DNA of 64,000 bases from Sandaracinus sp964481145 (GCA_964481145.1 CAYZTA010000007.1:62001-126000); one strand, 5' to 3'; shown: positions 1 through 9,367, counted from the stretch's first letter. Notes: generated by a model not told the origin, from the sequence alone. Program-made: numbers and translations.

Positions 1-1704
1 CCCACCACGCACGGTGTTGCGCGGATCACCGGTCAAACAACGATGCATCGCGTCCTCAGCGGCCGCACGAGGCCTCTCGCCAACGCTCGGCACCGTCATC
101 GCAGACACACCCGCCGCTCCATTCGTGCCGGCCATGCCGCTCCCTGGCACGCCCGCGCGGACCGTGAGGTCTCGAAGCGCGAGGTTCGGACCAGGATCGA
201 GCACATACGCACCGAACGCGGCTTCGCCGGGTGAGGCTGCGTCGACCCCACGCAGCGCGATCCACTCCACGATCGTCGAAGTGCTCCCCGCGCCTCGAAT
301 TTCGAGGGCGGCTCCGCCCGGTGCGGTCGTGTCCGTGGGCGCTCGGACCTCTACACGGAACCCATCGGGGTCGAGAGACAAGAAATCTCGTCGATAACCA
401 CCATGCAACTGTACCCCATCCGGCACATGCAGCGTCTCGGTATACACCCCGACCGCCACGAACACGTGAGGCCGCGGCGCAGCCGTCGTGAGCGAAGCCG
501 CGGCACGTGAAAGCGCGACGTCGATGGTGCGAAGAGGACGCGTGGGCGACCCAGGCCACGAATCGTTGCCATCGTGTGCCACGTAGAAGCTCTCCACGAC
601 GATGCCATCGGCGCCATCGCAGTTCACATCGAGCATGTCACCGCTCGTCCGCACTGGCCCTGGCGCATCGCTCATCGCGCTCACCGTGCATTCACAGCCC
701 GTCGCGATATCGCGATCCGCATCGATACGATCGCCCGGCATGACCCCATCGTCGGCATCGGGACAATGAAGAACACAGCTCGGCGCGAAAGGATCGCCAC
801 CGCACACGAGATCTCCTTCGGGGACCGCGCTCATCGTGCAATCGACACCACACTCCCCGCAGTGATGAACGTCGAGGCTGTACGCACCGCGCGCATCGCG
901 GAATCCATCATCGATTTCGCCATTGCAGTCGTTGTCGATCTCGTCGCACACCTCGGCCATCACGCTGCATTCCGAGAGCACGCCATCGGCGCAGACGGCG
1001 CTTCCTGCACAGCGATTTCCGTCGGGGTCGAAGAGCGCACACGCAAGCGCGAAGGCGTCCCCGGGATCACACGAACAGCTGCCGCCGCTCGGAACACACA
1101 CTCCATCGGTGCATGCATATCCGTCGGGGCAGCCGAGCGCGCAATCGATCGCGCAGCGACGTTCTCCCGCGGCGAGGACGCATCCTGCGCCGTCGAAATC
1201 GCCACAATCACCGTCATCCGCGCACGCCAAGCACAAGTGCTCGAAGAGGGCCACGCATTGCCCAGTATGCGAGGGCGTGAATCCTTCTTCACAACGGGTC
1301 GCGATGCACTTGGGAGTCTCGTCGACGAGCCCACAGCTCACTTCGAGTGAGCGAGCGACCCGTGCGGGATTGCATGCGCGACCACATCCTCCGCAATGCG
1401 CTGGATGCACGTATCGCCCGAGCGAATCTCGAAAATCCTCGTCGACCCGCAAATCCCCATCGCAAAGACCGCCGTCGAGACAGCCCCCCTCGCGCGCGCC
1501 TCCGTCGAGCGCGGTGACCGCGACGAGCCCATCGAGGTCGTCGTCGAGACCGTTGCAGATCTCGGGAACTGGCATGGGGCCAGGCCCCGCCTCCCACACT
1601 TCGATATCGACCCCGGCACGTGCCCCGCACCCCATCACGAGCGCAAACACCATCGCGATCCGAACACACCGACGTGAAGGAAGTTCGCTCGAAGAAAAAA
1701 GCAT
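1..1704 (-). CDS. MopE-type Cys-rich lipoprotein, C-terminus beyond left edge
   Basis: The minus-strand frame is open from the ATG at 1704 to the window edge, giving 568 codons with no stop. The start is followed by RRCVRIAMVFALVMGC, a lipoprotein signal with the lipobox Cys at residue 26. Two Asp/Asn-rich motifs follow, ICNGLDDDLDGL and CDEIDNDCNGEIDDG. They match the MopE putative metal-binding motif, which in this family is thought to bind calcium or copper. Cys-rich spacers lie between them. After about residue 370 a segment beginning YVAHDGNDSWPGSPTRPLRT resembles the start of DUF1565-like right-handed beta-helix domains. The protein is probably surface anchored. Its exact role is unknown. 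Confidence 0.8.
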   Translation of the reverse strand, partial: MLFSSSELPSRRCVRIAMVFALVMGCGARAGVDIEVWEAGPGPMPVPEICNGLDDDLDGLVAVTALDGGAREGGCLDGGLCDGDLRVDEDFRDSLGRYVHPAHCGGCGRACNPARVARSLEVSCGLVDETPKCIATRCEEGFTPSHTGQCVALFEHLCLACADDGDCGDFDGAGCVLAAGERRCAIDCALGCPDGYACTDGVCVPSGGSCSCDPGDAFALACALFDPDGNRCAGSAVCADGVLSECSVMAEVCDEIDNDCNGEIDDGFRDARGAYSLDVHHCGECGVDCTMSAVPEGDLVCGGDPFAPSCVLHCPDADDGVMPGDRIDADRDIATGCECTVSAMSDAPGPVRTSGDMLDVNCDGADGIVVESFYVAHDGNDSWPGSPTRPLRTIDVALSRAAASLTTAAPRPHVFVAVGVYTETLHVPDGVQLHGGYRRDFLSLDPDGFRVEVRAPTDTTAPGGAALEIRGAGSTSTIVEWIALRGVDAASPGEAAFGAYVLDPGPNLALRDLTVRAGVPGSGMAGTNGAAGVSAMTVPSVGERPRAAAEDAMHRCLTGDPRNTVRGG

Positions 1705-1764
1705 GGGTCGCAGTATACGGAGCCCGTCTGCAAGGTTGTAGACGGGCCGGTACGATTCCGACTG

Positions 1765-4116
1765 TCAGCGGCGCAATGCCTCGTCCCGATTGACGATTCG
1801 AGGTGTCAGGAAGATCAGGAGCTCACCGCGATCATCCCGAACACGACGGCGCTGGAAGAGCACGCCCAAGATCGGAATGTCTCCAAAGAACGGGATCTGA
1901 TCGACATTCCGACCCGTGGTCCGCGTGTAAATCCCTCCGATGACCGCGGTGTGACCGTCGTCGATCAAGAGGTCCGTCTCCGCCTCGCGCTTCAAGATCG
2001 TGGGATCACCACGCGGACCCGTGCGCGTGAAATCGGGTTCATCACGTGTGATGCGAACGTGCATCGCCACGCTGCCATCGCTCGTCACATGAGGCCTCAC
2101 CCGCAATTCGAGCTTCGCCTCTTGGAAGGCCGTTTGAACACCTTGCGCGCTGATCTGCGAATAGGGAATCAACGTGCCCTGCGCGATATGTGCTTCGTGA
2201 TTGTCGAGCGTGAGGATACGCGGGCTCGAAATGATTCGAATGACGCCCGAAGCTTCGGCGGCAGAAAGTCGAACCGCGAGATGAACATTGCCGCCGAGCG
2301 CGCCGAGCGTGATTCCGAGCGCGCCGCCTTGTCCAAGGCCCGTGGTGGCCGGCAAATCGACGGCATAATTCGGCGTCGGAATGGCGGCCTGGAACGGTGA
2401 GAGACCTTGGGTCGGCGAACGACCCGTCGTGTAGTTACCACCGACCACACCCACTGACGATGGGAACACGAGCCCCGTCGGGTTGCCCGTCGCAGAGCTC
2501 ATCGTGACATCCCCTCCCCATTGAATGCCGACATCGCGAACGTATTGACTCGTCGCTTCGACGACACGTGCCTCGACGAGCACTTGGGGGGTTTGAGTGT
2601 CGAGGGTACGAACGAGCTCCTCGATATCATCGAGGACCTCGATCATGTCACGCACGATGAGCACGTTCGTCCGCTCGTCGACGCTCACCGTCCCTCGTGG
2701 CGAGAGCAGCTCCCGCACGCGGGGCTCGAGTTCAGTCGCCGTCGCATAACTCACTGGCACGAGGCGCGTCTCGAGCGGAGCCAACTCGATCTGCTGTTTG
2801 CGCCGCGCAATCGCGGCTTCTCTTTCCTTCTCGAGCGTTGAAAGAGGCGCCACGCGAATCAGGTTTCCTCGACGCACCATCCCAAGCCCTTTGGCCTGAA
2901 GCACCACTTCGAGCGCCTGATCCCAAGGCACGTTGCGCATGCGAATCGTCACCGCGCCCGAGACATCGTCGCTCGTCACGATGTTCACACCCCCGACTTC
3001 GGCGAGAAGCCGAAGGATGTTGTGAATATCGGCGTTGTTGAAATCGAGGTCGATGCGTCGACCCCGATAGCTGCGGCTGCCACGTGCGGCGTCGACCTGA
3101 AGTGGCACATCGGTCAGAAAGGCAGCGACCTCTTCGGATTCGATCTCGTTCGCTCCCGTGTCGCTCCACTCGCCGAGCGCCTCGGCGTGCGTGTCGTCTC
3201 GAGAAATCGTGCGAACACTCGGACGCCGATCGCGCGGCGTCGGGGCAGACGAGAAAAGCCAGACGATACGCTCCCCCTCTCGAATGGCCGTCCCAACGGC
3301 TCCAGCCGCACGTTCCACTTCGACGATCGCCCGCCTTCCCGAGCTCCGAACGCGCGCAGAGCGCACAGCTCCACTCAAATCCGAGGCGCGCACTTCTCGC
3401 CGTGCCGAAGGCGCAATCGTCGTGTTCGACAACTCCAGCCGCGCCGGGCCTGCGCTCCCTGGAACGAGACGAAACTCCACGCCTCGACTCAACGTCAAGA
3501 CGACCCGATCACGACCATCGCGACGCTCGATCGTGATGCGCTCGACCGACGCAGGCTCGGTGCTCGATCTCTCGGAGGAGGATGCGCGCTCTCTTGCACC
3601 ATCCACCACGGGAAGAGGATCTTCGGAAGAATCTTCTGATTCTGGCGGTAGAGGCTCGAACCGCAGATGGATCCTCCCTGCCGACGCACGAACGCGATAA
3701 CTGACCGGCGCCTGCATTTCGAGCTCGATGCGAACACCTCCCGCATGCGTGCTCGTCGTCGTTCGGGTGATGAGCTGCGCCGCTCCCTCCAACACCGCTC
3801 CGGCATCGGGCATCGATGCATGCTGCACATCGATCACGACGACACGCCCCTGCTCGCGGCTTCGCACGCTGTAGACCGGCACCTCGAACTCGCCTCGAAT
3901 CACGAGATCTGCGTGGGTCGCATCACCGCGCACCGAGAGGGCATCCACGCGTGTGACAGCATCCTCTTCGGGAGCCGTGATCGCTGGCTCCCCTTCCTGT
4001 GCGAGCGCCACACTCGCAAGGAAAACCGCAGGAGCAACGACTGCCACACACGAAAACAGTCGATGAATGGAGCTCGCTTTTCGTATCACGCCGCGATCTT
4101 CGTCCGGGGATCGCAT
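1765..4116 (-). CDS. pilQ: Type IV pilus secretin PilQ
   Basis: Outer-membrane secretin through which the type IV pilus fibre exits. The signal peptide ends near ASVALAQ. Two beta-rich AMIN-like segments (about residues 45-125 and 195-290) should bind peptidoglycan. They are followed by a secretin short N-domain (RRIDLDFNNADIHNILRLLA), a second N-domain ending QTPQVLVEARVVEA, and the C-terminal secretin pore ending in LLIFLTPRIV. About 780 residues is normal for the long myxobacterial and Neisseria PilQ. Last gene of pilMNOPQ. Starts at 4125 (TTG), 4116 (ATG) or 4089 (GTG, closest to the signal peptide) are all possible. The 100-bp gap after pilP is the only real break in the operon. Confidence 0.93.
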   Translation of the reverse strand: MRSPDEDRGVIRKASSIHRLFSCVAVVAPAVFLASVALAQEGEPAITAPEEDAVTRVDALSVRGDATHADLVIRGEFEVPVYSVRSREQGRVVVIDVQHASMPDAGAVLEGAAQLITRTTTSTHAGGVRIELEMQAPVSYRVRASAGRIHLRFEPLPPESEDSSEDPLPVVDGARERASSSERSSTEPASVERITIERRDGRDRVVLTLSRGVEFRLVPGSAGPARLELSNTTIAPSARREVRASDLSGAVRSARVRSSGRRAIVEVERAAGAVGTAIREGERIVWLFSSAPTPRDRRPSVRTISRDDTHAEALGEWSDTGANEIESEEVAAFLTDVPLQVDAARGSRSYRGRRIDLDFNNADIHNILRLLAEVGGVNIVTSDDVSGAVTIRMRNVPWDQALEVVLQAKGLGMVRRGNLIRVAPLSTLEKEREAAIARRKQQIELAPLETRLVPVSYATATELEPRVRELLSPRGTVSVDERTNVLIVRDMIEVLDDIEELVRTLDTQTPQVLVEARVVEATSQYVRDVGIQWGGDVTMSSATGNPTGLVFPSSVGVVGGNYTTGRSPTQGLSPFQAAIPTPNYAVDLPATTGLGQGGALGITLGALGGNVHLAVRLSAAEASGVIRIISSPRILTLDNHEAHIAQGTLIPYSQISAQGVQTAFQEAKLELRVRPHVTSDGSVAMHVRITRDEPDFTRTGPRGDPTILKREAETDLLIDDGHTAVIGGIYTRTTGRNVDQIPFFGDIPILGVLFQRRRVRDDRGELLIFLTPRIVNRDEALRR

Positions 4117-4233
4117 CCCGCGCAAAAAAAAGACGAAGAAGACGGTCCGGTGCTCCTCTCTGCGGCCACCCGCCAGCGAAAGAAGTCGGTTCCCTGCGCT
4201 GAGATCGAAGCCGCCAAACGACTGGCGTCGTCC

Positions 4234-4836
4234 CTAGCGCGCGTTCTCGGTCGTCTCTTCTTCTTCGTGCAGCGCGAGCACGCGCGTGAGCGGCGGACGG
4301 TTGGGCGCCGTCGGATCATCGCGGGTGATCACGACCTCTCCCGGCCGAATCCGATCGACCCGCCAATTCAACGTGATCGGCAGCTCGGACTCCCCCCCCG
4401 TTTGAACGACTTCGGCTCGCCCGAGATAGTCCCCGCGATGAATCGAGTATCCCATTCCATCCCGGTCGATCAACATTGCACTCGGATTCGCCACACCACT
4501 CACGATGGCAATCAACCGCATCTCGTCGATCGTCGTTCGCGGCATGACCACTTCTCGTTGAACTGGATCACGCGTCGGACGCGCGACGAACATTTGCGCA
4601 AACCCTCGAAATGGATCGCGGTTCGTCTCGGCTTCCACGAACGCTTCGTCATGGAACGTTTGCGGAGTCGTCCCGGCATCGGGCTCTTCCAGCGTCTCGG
4701 CACGCGGAACCGCATTCGCCGCGGGCGTTGCCGGGACACCTCGTCCCACGCGAATCTCTTCTTCTCCGCAGCCGGGTGCGATGCACGCCAACACACTCAA
4801 GAGCCAAACGCGCTTATCGATGAAGATCCTCCGCAT
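4234..4836 (-). CDS. pilP: Type IV pilus assembly lipoprotein PilP
   Basis: Inner-membrane lipoprotein that links the PilN/PilO complex to the PilQ secretin. The N-terminus MRRIFIDKRVWLLSVLACIAPGC is a signal peptide with lipobox IAPGC. It is followed by an unstructured Pro/Ala-rich linker (residues 25-70) and a C-terminal beta domain with the PilP-typical segments RLIAIVSGVANPSAMLIDRDG and YSIHRGDYLGR. 200 residues is the usual length. It starts 3 nt after pilO and precedes pilQ, which is the standard order. Confidence 0.92.
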   Translation of the reverse strand: MRRIFIDKRVWLLSVLACIAPGCGEEEIRVGRGVPATPAANAVPRAETLEEPDAGTTPQTFHDEAFVEAETNRDPFRGFAQMFVARPTRDPVQREVVMPRTTIDEMRLIAIVSGVANPSAMLIDRDGMGYSIHRGDYLGRAEVVQTGGESELPITLNWRVDRIRPGEVVITRDDPTAPNRPPLTRVLALHEEEETTENAR

Positions 4837-4839
4837 GGC

Positions 4840-5496
4840 TCAACTCCCCCGCCGCGGGGTGGCCCTGGGTCGGGGAGCCGGTGCGGGGGTCGCGCCAGCG
4901 CTGTCCTCGGTGGGACGTCGATACGTGGTGGCCAACACACCCACGTCCAACACGACGTCTTCTCCATTCACCCGAGGAGATCCAAGCTGAATGTCTTCCA
5001 TGCTGATGGCGCGTTCGAGCCGGCTCACATTGTAAAAAAATCGTGCGAGTTGGTGATAGCGGCCTGTGACGCGCAGGGCGACAGGGAGCTTCACGAAATG
5101 TTCTTCCGGCTCTTCGGGCCGAGGCTCCACGAGCCGAATCGAAAGCCCACTCGCTTCTGCAATTCGGTTCAAATCCTGCAAAAACGCTGCAATTTCGGGG
5201 TCTTCCGGCAAGACTCGCAGATTCGAACGATCGAGCCCCTCTCGCGCGGCGAGTTCGTCGCGCAGTCGCGTGTATTCACGCTGACGCTCTTCGGCCTCCT
5301 GAAACTCGCCCTCGAGACGCGTGTGGGATGACCGTTGCCCAGCGATCGCTTCTTCGAGCGGAGAATGCAGCGCGAAATAATAGAGAGCCGACACGACCGC
5401 GACGATGAACACTCCGAGCGCCACTTTGATGGGGGTCGGCTGAGCAGCGAACGTCTGCGCCTGCTTGGCAGTAGCCGGTTTCGCGGGCGGCGCCAT
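4840..5496 (-). CDS. pilO: Type IV pilus inner-membrane protein PilO
   Basis: Bitopic component of the pilus alignment complex. A cytoplasmic N-terminal stretch (residues 1-22) is followed by one membrane helix (VALGVFIVAVVSALYYFAL), a coiled coil (about 50-95) and a C-terminal ferredoxin-like domain. The domain contains FLQDLNRIAEASGLSI and ALRVTGRYHQLARFFYNVSRL, both typical of PilO. The tail is Pro/Arg/Ala rich. The gene abuts pilN with no spacer and is translated immediately before pilP. Confidence 0.92.
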   Translation of the reverse strand: MAPPAKPATAKQAQTFAAQPTPIKVALGVFIVAVVSALYYFALHSPLEEAIAGQRSSHTRLEGEFQEAEERQREYTRLRDELAAREGLDRSNLRVLPEDPEIAAFLQDLNRIAEASGLSIRLVEPRPEEPEEHFVKLPVALRVTGRYHQLARFFYNVSRLERAISMEDIQLGSPRVNGEDVVLDVGVLATTYRRPTEDSAGATPAPAPRPRATPRRGS

Positions 5497-6150
5497 TCAG
5501 TACCTCACCGTCGCCGAAAGTTCGAACGCGACCAAAGGCAGCCGCGTTCCCGAGTCTTCGGTCGCCTCGGTCTTGTCCAAATGAACATCGCCGAACGAAT
5601 CCGAGAGGGTCAAGCGCCTCAAGAACTCGGCCACATCATCATTCGTTTTGCCGATGCCGCGGATGCGCACACGCCGCTCGGATTCTTCGAACGACGTGAG
5701 CCAAAGACGCCGCGTGTCCCAGGCACGATTGAACCCTGCCAAGGGGTTGTTCCGCCGCAATGTTTCGAGACGCTGGGGGTCGATCGTGGGCCCACGTGCC
5801 GCGCTCAAAATGGCGGAAAGCTCCATGAGCACCCGGGTCGGCCCAAATCGAGCTCGCTCGAGCTCAGCCACGACCTCCTCGAGATCGCGACTTCGTTGCA
5901 GCGCAGCTCTCACTTCATCGAGCTGTGCACTATCCCGGGTGAGCTCTGCAATCTGTTGTTCGAGCGCGGTGTTGCGGGCCCGGGCGACCGAGAGCTCACC
6001 GTCCTTGCTCATATAAACGAGCCCCAGAACGACCACGGTGATGAGGCCCGCCGCTGCGTACGCAGCCACCCATCCCGTCGTGCCGCTCCCGCCAACGGAG
6101 CCGCCTCGCACCTGGCGCTTGGTCTGCGGCAGCAGGTTGATGCGGATCAT
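5497..6150 (-). CDS. pilN: Type IV pilus inner-membrane protein PilN
   Basis: Bitopic partner of PilO that binds PilM through its short cytoplasmic N-terminus. The conserved PilN opening MIRINLLPQ is present, followed by one membrane helix (AAYAAAGLITVVVLGLVYM), a coiled coil (about 55-110) and a C-terminal domain with VRIRGIGKTNDDVAEFLRRL. Its ATG overlaps the pilM stop as ATGA, so the two are translationally coupled. 217 residues is normal for the family. Confidence 0.93.
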   Translation of the reverse strand: MIRINLLPQTKRQVRGGSVGGSGTTGWVAAYAAAGLITVVVLGLVYMSKDGELSVARARNTALEQQIAELTRDSAQLDEVRAALQRSRDLEEVVAELERARFGPTRVLMELSAILSAARGPTIDPQRLETLRRNNPLAGFNRAWDTRRLWLTSFEESERRVRIRGIGKTNDDVAEFLRRLTLSDSFGDVHLDKTEATEDSGTRLPLVAFELSATVRY

Positions 6151-7199
6151 TGCAGCTTCTCCCGGTCGCGACGCAGCGCCAATCCAAAAGCGACGACCGA
6201 TTGCGCTGCTCGAGCTTGGAGCAGCCCCAAGTCGACCCCTTTGGGCGCTGGTTGAGCCACGCGAAGAGGATCCAACAACTCGACCGATACCCGGGCACGT
6301 CGCTCGACCGCATCGAGCAACGCTCGAATGTTCGCTGTTCCGCCCGAGATATACACTTTGTGCACCTCGCGCTCGCCGCTCGTGGCCAGATAGAAATCGA
6401 GCGAACGCTGGATCTCACCGGCCAAAGTCTCGACGACCTGTCCGACGATCTCCGACACCTCGCGGGGGACGAGCCCATGGCTATCACCGCCGCACTTGTA
6501 GGCCTCTGCTTCCTCAGTGCTGATGCCGAGCGCCCGCTGAATCTCGTCTGTGATCTGGTTGCCGCCGTTGGCGATGTCTCGTGTAAACGCCGTCGTTCCA
6601 CCACTCAAAATATTGAGCGTCGTGAGAGAGGCGCCGACTTGAATGAGCGCCAACGTTTGTTCGGCTGCACTCCCATAACCAACCTCGAACGCGTTCTGCA
6701 TGGTGAACGCATCGAGATCGACCACCCGAGGGCGCAACTTGGCTTCGAGCGCAATGTTGGTGAGGTCGTTGACCTCTTCTTTTTTGGCAGCCACGAGGAG
6801 CACGTCCATCTGGCCCTGATCCGTGCGCGACTGCAAGACCTGCCAATCGATCTCGACCTCCGCGAGGTCGAACGGGATGTGCTGCTCGGCTTCCCAAGTG
6901 ATCTGCTCGCGCAACTCGGCTTGCGTCATGAGCGGCATCGTAATCTTTTTGATGATGACAGAGTGCCCGCTGACACGAAGCGCCACATCGCGATTCCGCT
7001 GTTTGTGGAATAGCTTGTCGAGGCCTTCCACGACCGCTGCCGAGTTGATGATATGACCATCCACGATGGTCTGGGCAGGAAGAGGGTGATAGCCGAAGCG
7101 GACGACCTGACGGGCGCCCTTCTTCCCCTCTGCAAGCTCACAGACCTTAATCGAGCTCGACCCGATGTCGACCCCGACCAGGTACTTCCCCTCCGACAT
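6147..7199 (-). CDS. pilM: Type IV pilus actin-like ATPase PilM
   Basis: Cytoplasmic actin-fold protein that binds the N-terminus of PilN. The phosphate-1 motif VGVDIGSSSIKVCEL is at residues 9-23 and TLALIQVGASLTTLNIL is the second nucleotide-binding element. VYISGGTANIRALLDAVERR near residue 285 is the adenosine motif. 350 residues is the usual length. First gene of pilMNOPQ, lying 10 bp downstream of an HTH-protein gene on the same strand. Confidence 0.94.
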   Translation of the reverse strand: MSEGKYLVGVDIGSSSIKVCELAEGKKGARQVVRFGYHPLPAQTIVDGHIINSAAVVEGLDKLFHKQRNRDVALRVSGHSVIIKKITMPLMTQAELREQITWEAEQHIPFDLAEVEIDWQVLQSRTDQGQMDVLLVAAKKEEVNDLTNIALEAKLRPRVVDLDAFTMQNAFEVGYGSAAEQTLALIQVGASLTTLNILSGGTTAFTRDIANGGNQITDEIQRALGISTEEAEAYKCGGDSHGLVPREVSEIVGQVVETLAGEIQRSLDFYLATSGEREVHKVYISGGTANIRALLDAVERRARVSVELLDPLRVAQPAPKGVDLGLLQARAAQSVVAFGLALRRDREKLQ

Positions 7200-7208
7200 C
7201 AGGCTCCA

Positions 7209-7817
7209 TCACTCCTCCTCGCCAAACACGCGCACGCGGTCTGCGAGGCTCAAACCCAGTGCCTCGAGGATTTTCCGTTTGGAGTCCATTCGGCACCCGT
7301 AACCCTTCTCGACGCGATCAATCGTCAGCACCGAGAGGTTCGCGCGACGTGCGAGCTCCGCTTTGGACATCATCCGTTCGATCCGTAAGCGCCGAACGTT
7401 GTTCGGCTGCCGCTTCCCTTTTGCATCCTTGGGTGCACGTTCCTTCGGCGAGGTTTTTTCCTCTTCTTCTCCGTCCGCGGGGTCAGCCCGGCGGACGACA
7501 GCCTTGGGTTCGTTCTCACCACTGCTCACGACCTGCTCGGTCGCAGAGCTCCCGGTCGCAGAGCTCCCGGCCGCAGAGCTCCCGGCCGCAGAACTCCCAG
7601 TCGCAGAGCGCTCAGCCAATCCGCCACCCGATTCGAGTTCCGGACTCATGACGGCCGCTTCTCCGCCAGAGATCACGCCACCCAATATCGATCCACCAGG
7701 AATCGATCCCGTCGTGCTCCGCACGACTGCGGCCAACTTGTCGTCGTGCTCCATAGCGAAAAAGCGAGGCCGAGCCTCTCGATGGGTTTGCCGCGGAAAC
7801 GGCTGAACGTCAAGCAT
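7209..7817 (-). CDS. Cro/C1-type HTH protein with low-complexity N-terminus, upstream of pilM
   Basis: The C-terminal 65 residues form a helix-turn-helix of the Xre class (RRLRIERMMSKAELARRA, then NLSVLTIDRVEKGYGC), likely binding DNA. The first 130 residues are Gly/Ser/Ala rich and contain five pentapeptide repeats of the type A-A/T-G-S-S, encoded by a 15-bp tandem array, then a Lys/Glu-rich hinge. The gene precedes pilM by 10 bp and probably shares its transcript, so a role in pilus gene control is an inference from context. The ATG at 7817 leaves only a very short leader after the predicted promoter. An internal ATG at 7754 (MEHDDKLAAV) would leave a leader of about 70 nt. I cannot decide between them. 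Confidence 0.75.
   Translation of the reverse strand: MLDVQPFPRQTHREARPRFFAMEHDDKLAAVVRSTTGSIPGGSILGGVISGGEAAVMSPELESGGGLAERSATGSSAAGSSAAGSSATGSSATEQVVSSGENEPKAVVRRADPADGEEEEKTSPKERAPKDAKGKRQPNNVRRLRIERMMSKAELARRANLSVLTIDRVEKGYGCRMDSKRKILEALGLSLADRVRVFGEEE
7543..7617. repeat. 15-bp tandem repeat, five copies, in frame
   Basis: Five consecutive units of GCAGAGCTCCCGGYC-like sequence. The first three are nearly identical and the last two are diverged. They lie inside the HTH gene and encode a G-S-S-A-A/T pentapeptide. The multiple-of-three unit length keeps the frame when copies are gained or lost. Confidence 0.9.
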
Positions 7818-7831
7818 TTCGAACTAATTCT

Positions 7832-7860
7832 ACTATAATAAAGGCATAATTAGGTAACAA
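7832..7860 (-). promoter_or_regulatory. Sigma-70-type promoter for HTH gene and pilMNOPQ
   Basis: On the minus strand TTGTTA (7860-7855) is separated by 17 nt from TATAGT (7837-7832), which matches TATAAT at five of six positions. The region is strikingly AT-rich in a GC-rich genome. The predicted start site near 7825 is only about 8 nt above the first ATG of the HTH gene. Confidence 0.6.
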
Positions 7861-8089
7861 AGACACATCAATTCTATCTGAAGCTGAGATGGGGAGGGAT
7901 CTTTTTTGCGATCCGTCGCCCAAACCAGCCGACCCACTTCGCGCGTTCCTCTTGGTTGTCAACGAACGAAACGAGCAACGCCTCCATGTTCACCGACGTG
8001 CGCACGCGGATCAAAAAAAGCGTATCGCGCACCCTGCCCGGCGTTTGCGTCGCGCGCTCAAGCACGGTAGCCAATGCGCGACGGACGCC

Positions 8090-9094
8090 GTGACATTCTC
8101 TCGAGCTTCAACCGCCATGCTCGCCACTGCCATGCTGTGGCTCTGCTTTTCTCCCATCACGAACGCACAACAAACGCATGTCGTTCGCTCGGGGCAGAGC
8201 CTCGCTCGGATTGCACGTCGATACGATGTACGTGTCTCCGATCTCGCAGCCGCCAACGAGCTCTCCATCGAAGCACAGGTCCGTCCAGGCCAAGAGCTCC
8301 GCATCCCCGAATCGGGGATCGCATATGTACGTCCCGGACAAACCCTGAGTGAAATTGCGCGAGATGCGCGGTGCAGCGTCGCTGACATCGTCCGGCTCAA
8401 TCGTCTCCGAGACGGTCAATCCTTGCGTCCGGGACAGCGGCTCGTCTTGCCCGGCCACGTCGAGTCACGCGAATCACAACGTGCGCAAACCCAATGGGGA
8501 AGGCCCCGCGCCCCCGGAGTGGCCACGATCTATCGAACGGCCACCCGCGCCCGCACACGCTTGCGGCTGGTCGATTCACGCGGTCGCGCATCGAGGCGGG
8601 CGTTCGCACGGCTTTCCGAGATCATGCGCCCTCGTCGTTCTCCTCCGCGCAGCCGTCATCCCCAACCGCCAGCACGCCTGCTCGAGCTCTTGGCGCGGAC
8701 TTCAGATCATTTCGGCGGCCGTACGATCCATCTCATCAGCGGCTTTCGACCCGCTGGGGGGTACACACGCGAAACCAGCCAGCACGTGGCTGGGCACGCC
8801 ATCGATTTCCGGATCGAAGGTGTACCGAACACGGTCCTTCGGGATTATTTGAGAACCTTCGATCGGGTGGGCGTCGGGTTCTATCCCCGAAGCAGCTTCG
8901 TGCATTTCGACGTGCGCGACCGCAATGCATATTGGGTCGACTGGTCGCGCCCAGGGGAACGGCCGCAGTATCAGCGTCGAGGCGAACCGCCTCCCAACGA
9001 CGCCACCCCCGAAGAGCGAACGCGTGTGGGTGAAGGCGGAGACGACGTTTCCGACGAAGGGGGCGAAGGAGCGGTGGCCACAGAAGAAGAGTGA
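8090..9094 (+). CDS. Secreted LysM / peptidase M15_2 (DUF882)-like cell-wall protein
   Basis: A hydrophobic signal (MLATAMLWLCFSPITNAQ) is followed by two LysM peptidoglycan-binding repeats: THVVRSGQSLARIARRYDV with a RPGQELRIP ending, and AYVRPGQTLSEIARDARCS ending RPGQRLVLP. An Arg/Pro-rich linker leads to a DUF882/M15_2 domain with SGFRPAGG, SQHVAGHAIDFRI and SSFVHFDVR, whose His and Asp residues form the predicted zinc site. It is likely a D,D- or L,D-carboxypeptidase-like murein enzyme. GTG at 8090 or ATG at 8117 both give a good signal peptide. The frame is open upstream to 7889, but that extension looks non-coding. Confidence 0.85.
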   Translation: MTFSRASTAMLATAMLWLCFSPITNAQQTHVVRSGQSLARIARRYDVRVSDLAAANELSIEAQVRPGQELRIPESGIAYVRPGQTLSEIARDARCSVADIVRLNRLRDGQSLRPGQRLVLPGHVESRESQRAQTQWGRPRAPGVATIYRTATRARTRLRLVDSRGRASRRAFARLSEIMRPRRSPPRSRHPQPPARLLELLARTSDHFGGRTIHLISGFRPAGGYTRETSQHVAGHAIDFRIEGVPNTVLRDYLRTFDRVGVGFYPRSSFVHFDVRDRNAYWVDWSRPGERPQYQRRGEPPPNDATPEERTRVGEGGDDVSDEGGEGAVATEEE

Positions 9095-9109
9095 GGCCAT
9101 CCGAGCCGT

Positions 9110-9367
9110 TCATGGAAACGCAGCGTCTTCGGGCACCACGGGGACGCCCTCCTCTGGACACGGAACGCCAACCGAAGGTGCGCTTTCGCAAAACCCTCCG
9201 ATGCAGAGAGCGAGCGCTCCACACGTGCGTCCGCCGTTGCAGTCCAGGTCTCCGTCACAAGGAGCGGCTTCGCCGGGTGGCGGAGGTTGAAGCTCGCGAG
9301 GGCACCCCGAAAGGGCAACCCCCGCAAGAACGAGAACACACATCGCGAACCCCGAAACGCGCATCAT
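9110..9367 (-). CDS. Small Cys-rich lipoprotein
   Basis: 85 residues. The N-terminus MMRVSGFAMCVLVLAGVALSGC is a clear lipoprotein signal (lipobox ALSGC). The mature part is short, with eight further cysteines in CDGDLDCNGGRTCGALALC and related spacing, like the Cys-rich modules common in myxobacterial surface lipoproteins. GGAGG 11 nt upstream supports the ATG at 9367. The ATG at 9376 is too close to it. It lies about 90 bp downstream of the sigma-54 activator gene on the same strand and may be co-transcribed. Function unknown. Confidence 0.7.
   Translation of the reverse strand: MMRVSGFAMCVLVLAGVALSGCPRELQPPPPGEAAPCDGDLDCNGGRTCGALALCIGGFCESAPSVGVPCPEEGVPVVPEDAAFP

Noticed and set aside
3667..5331. 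Long plus-strand open frame (554 codons) opposite the pil genes
   Set aside because: It has Arg/His-rich, low-complexity composition with no motifs and lies entirely antisense to pilQ, pilP and pilO, which are clearly coding. A high-GC codon artefact.
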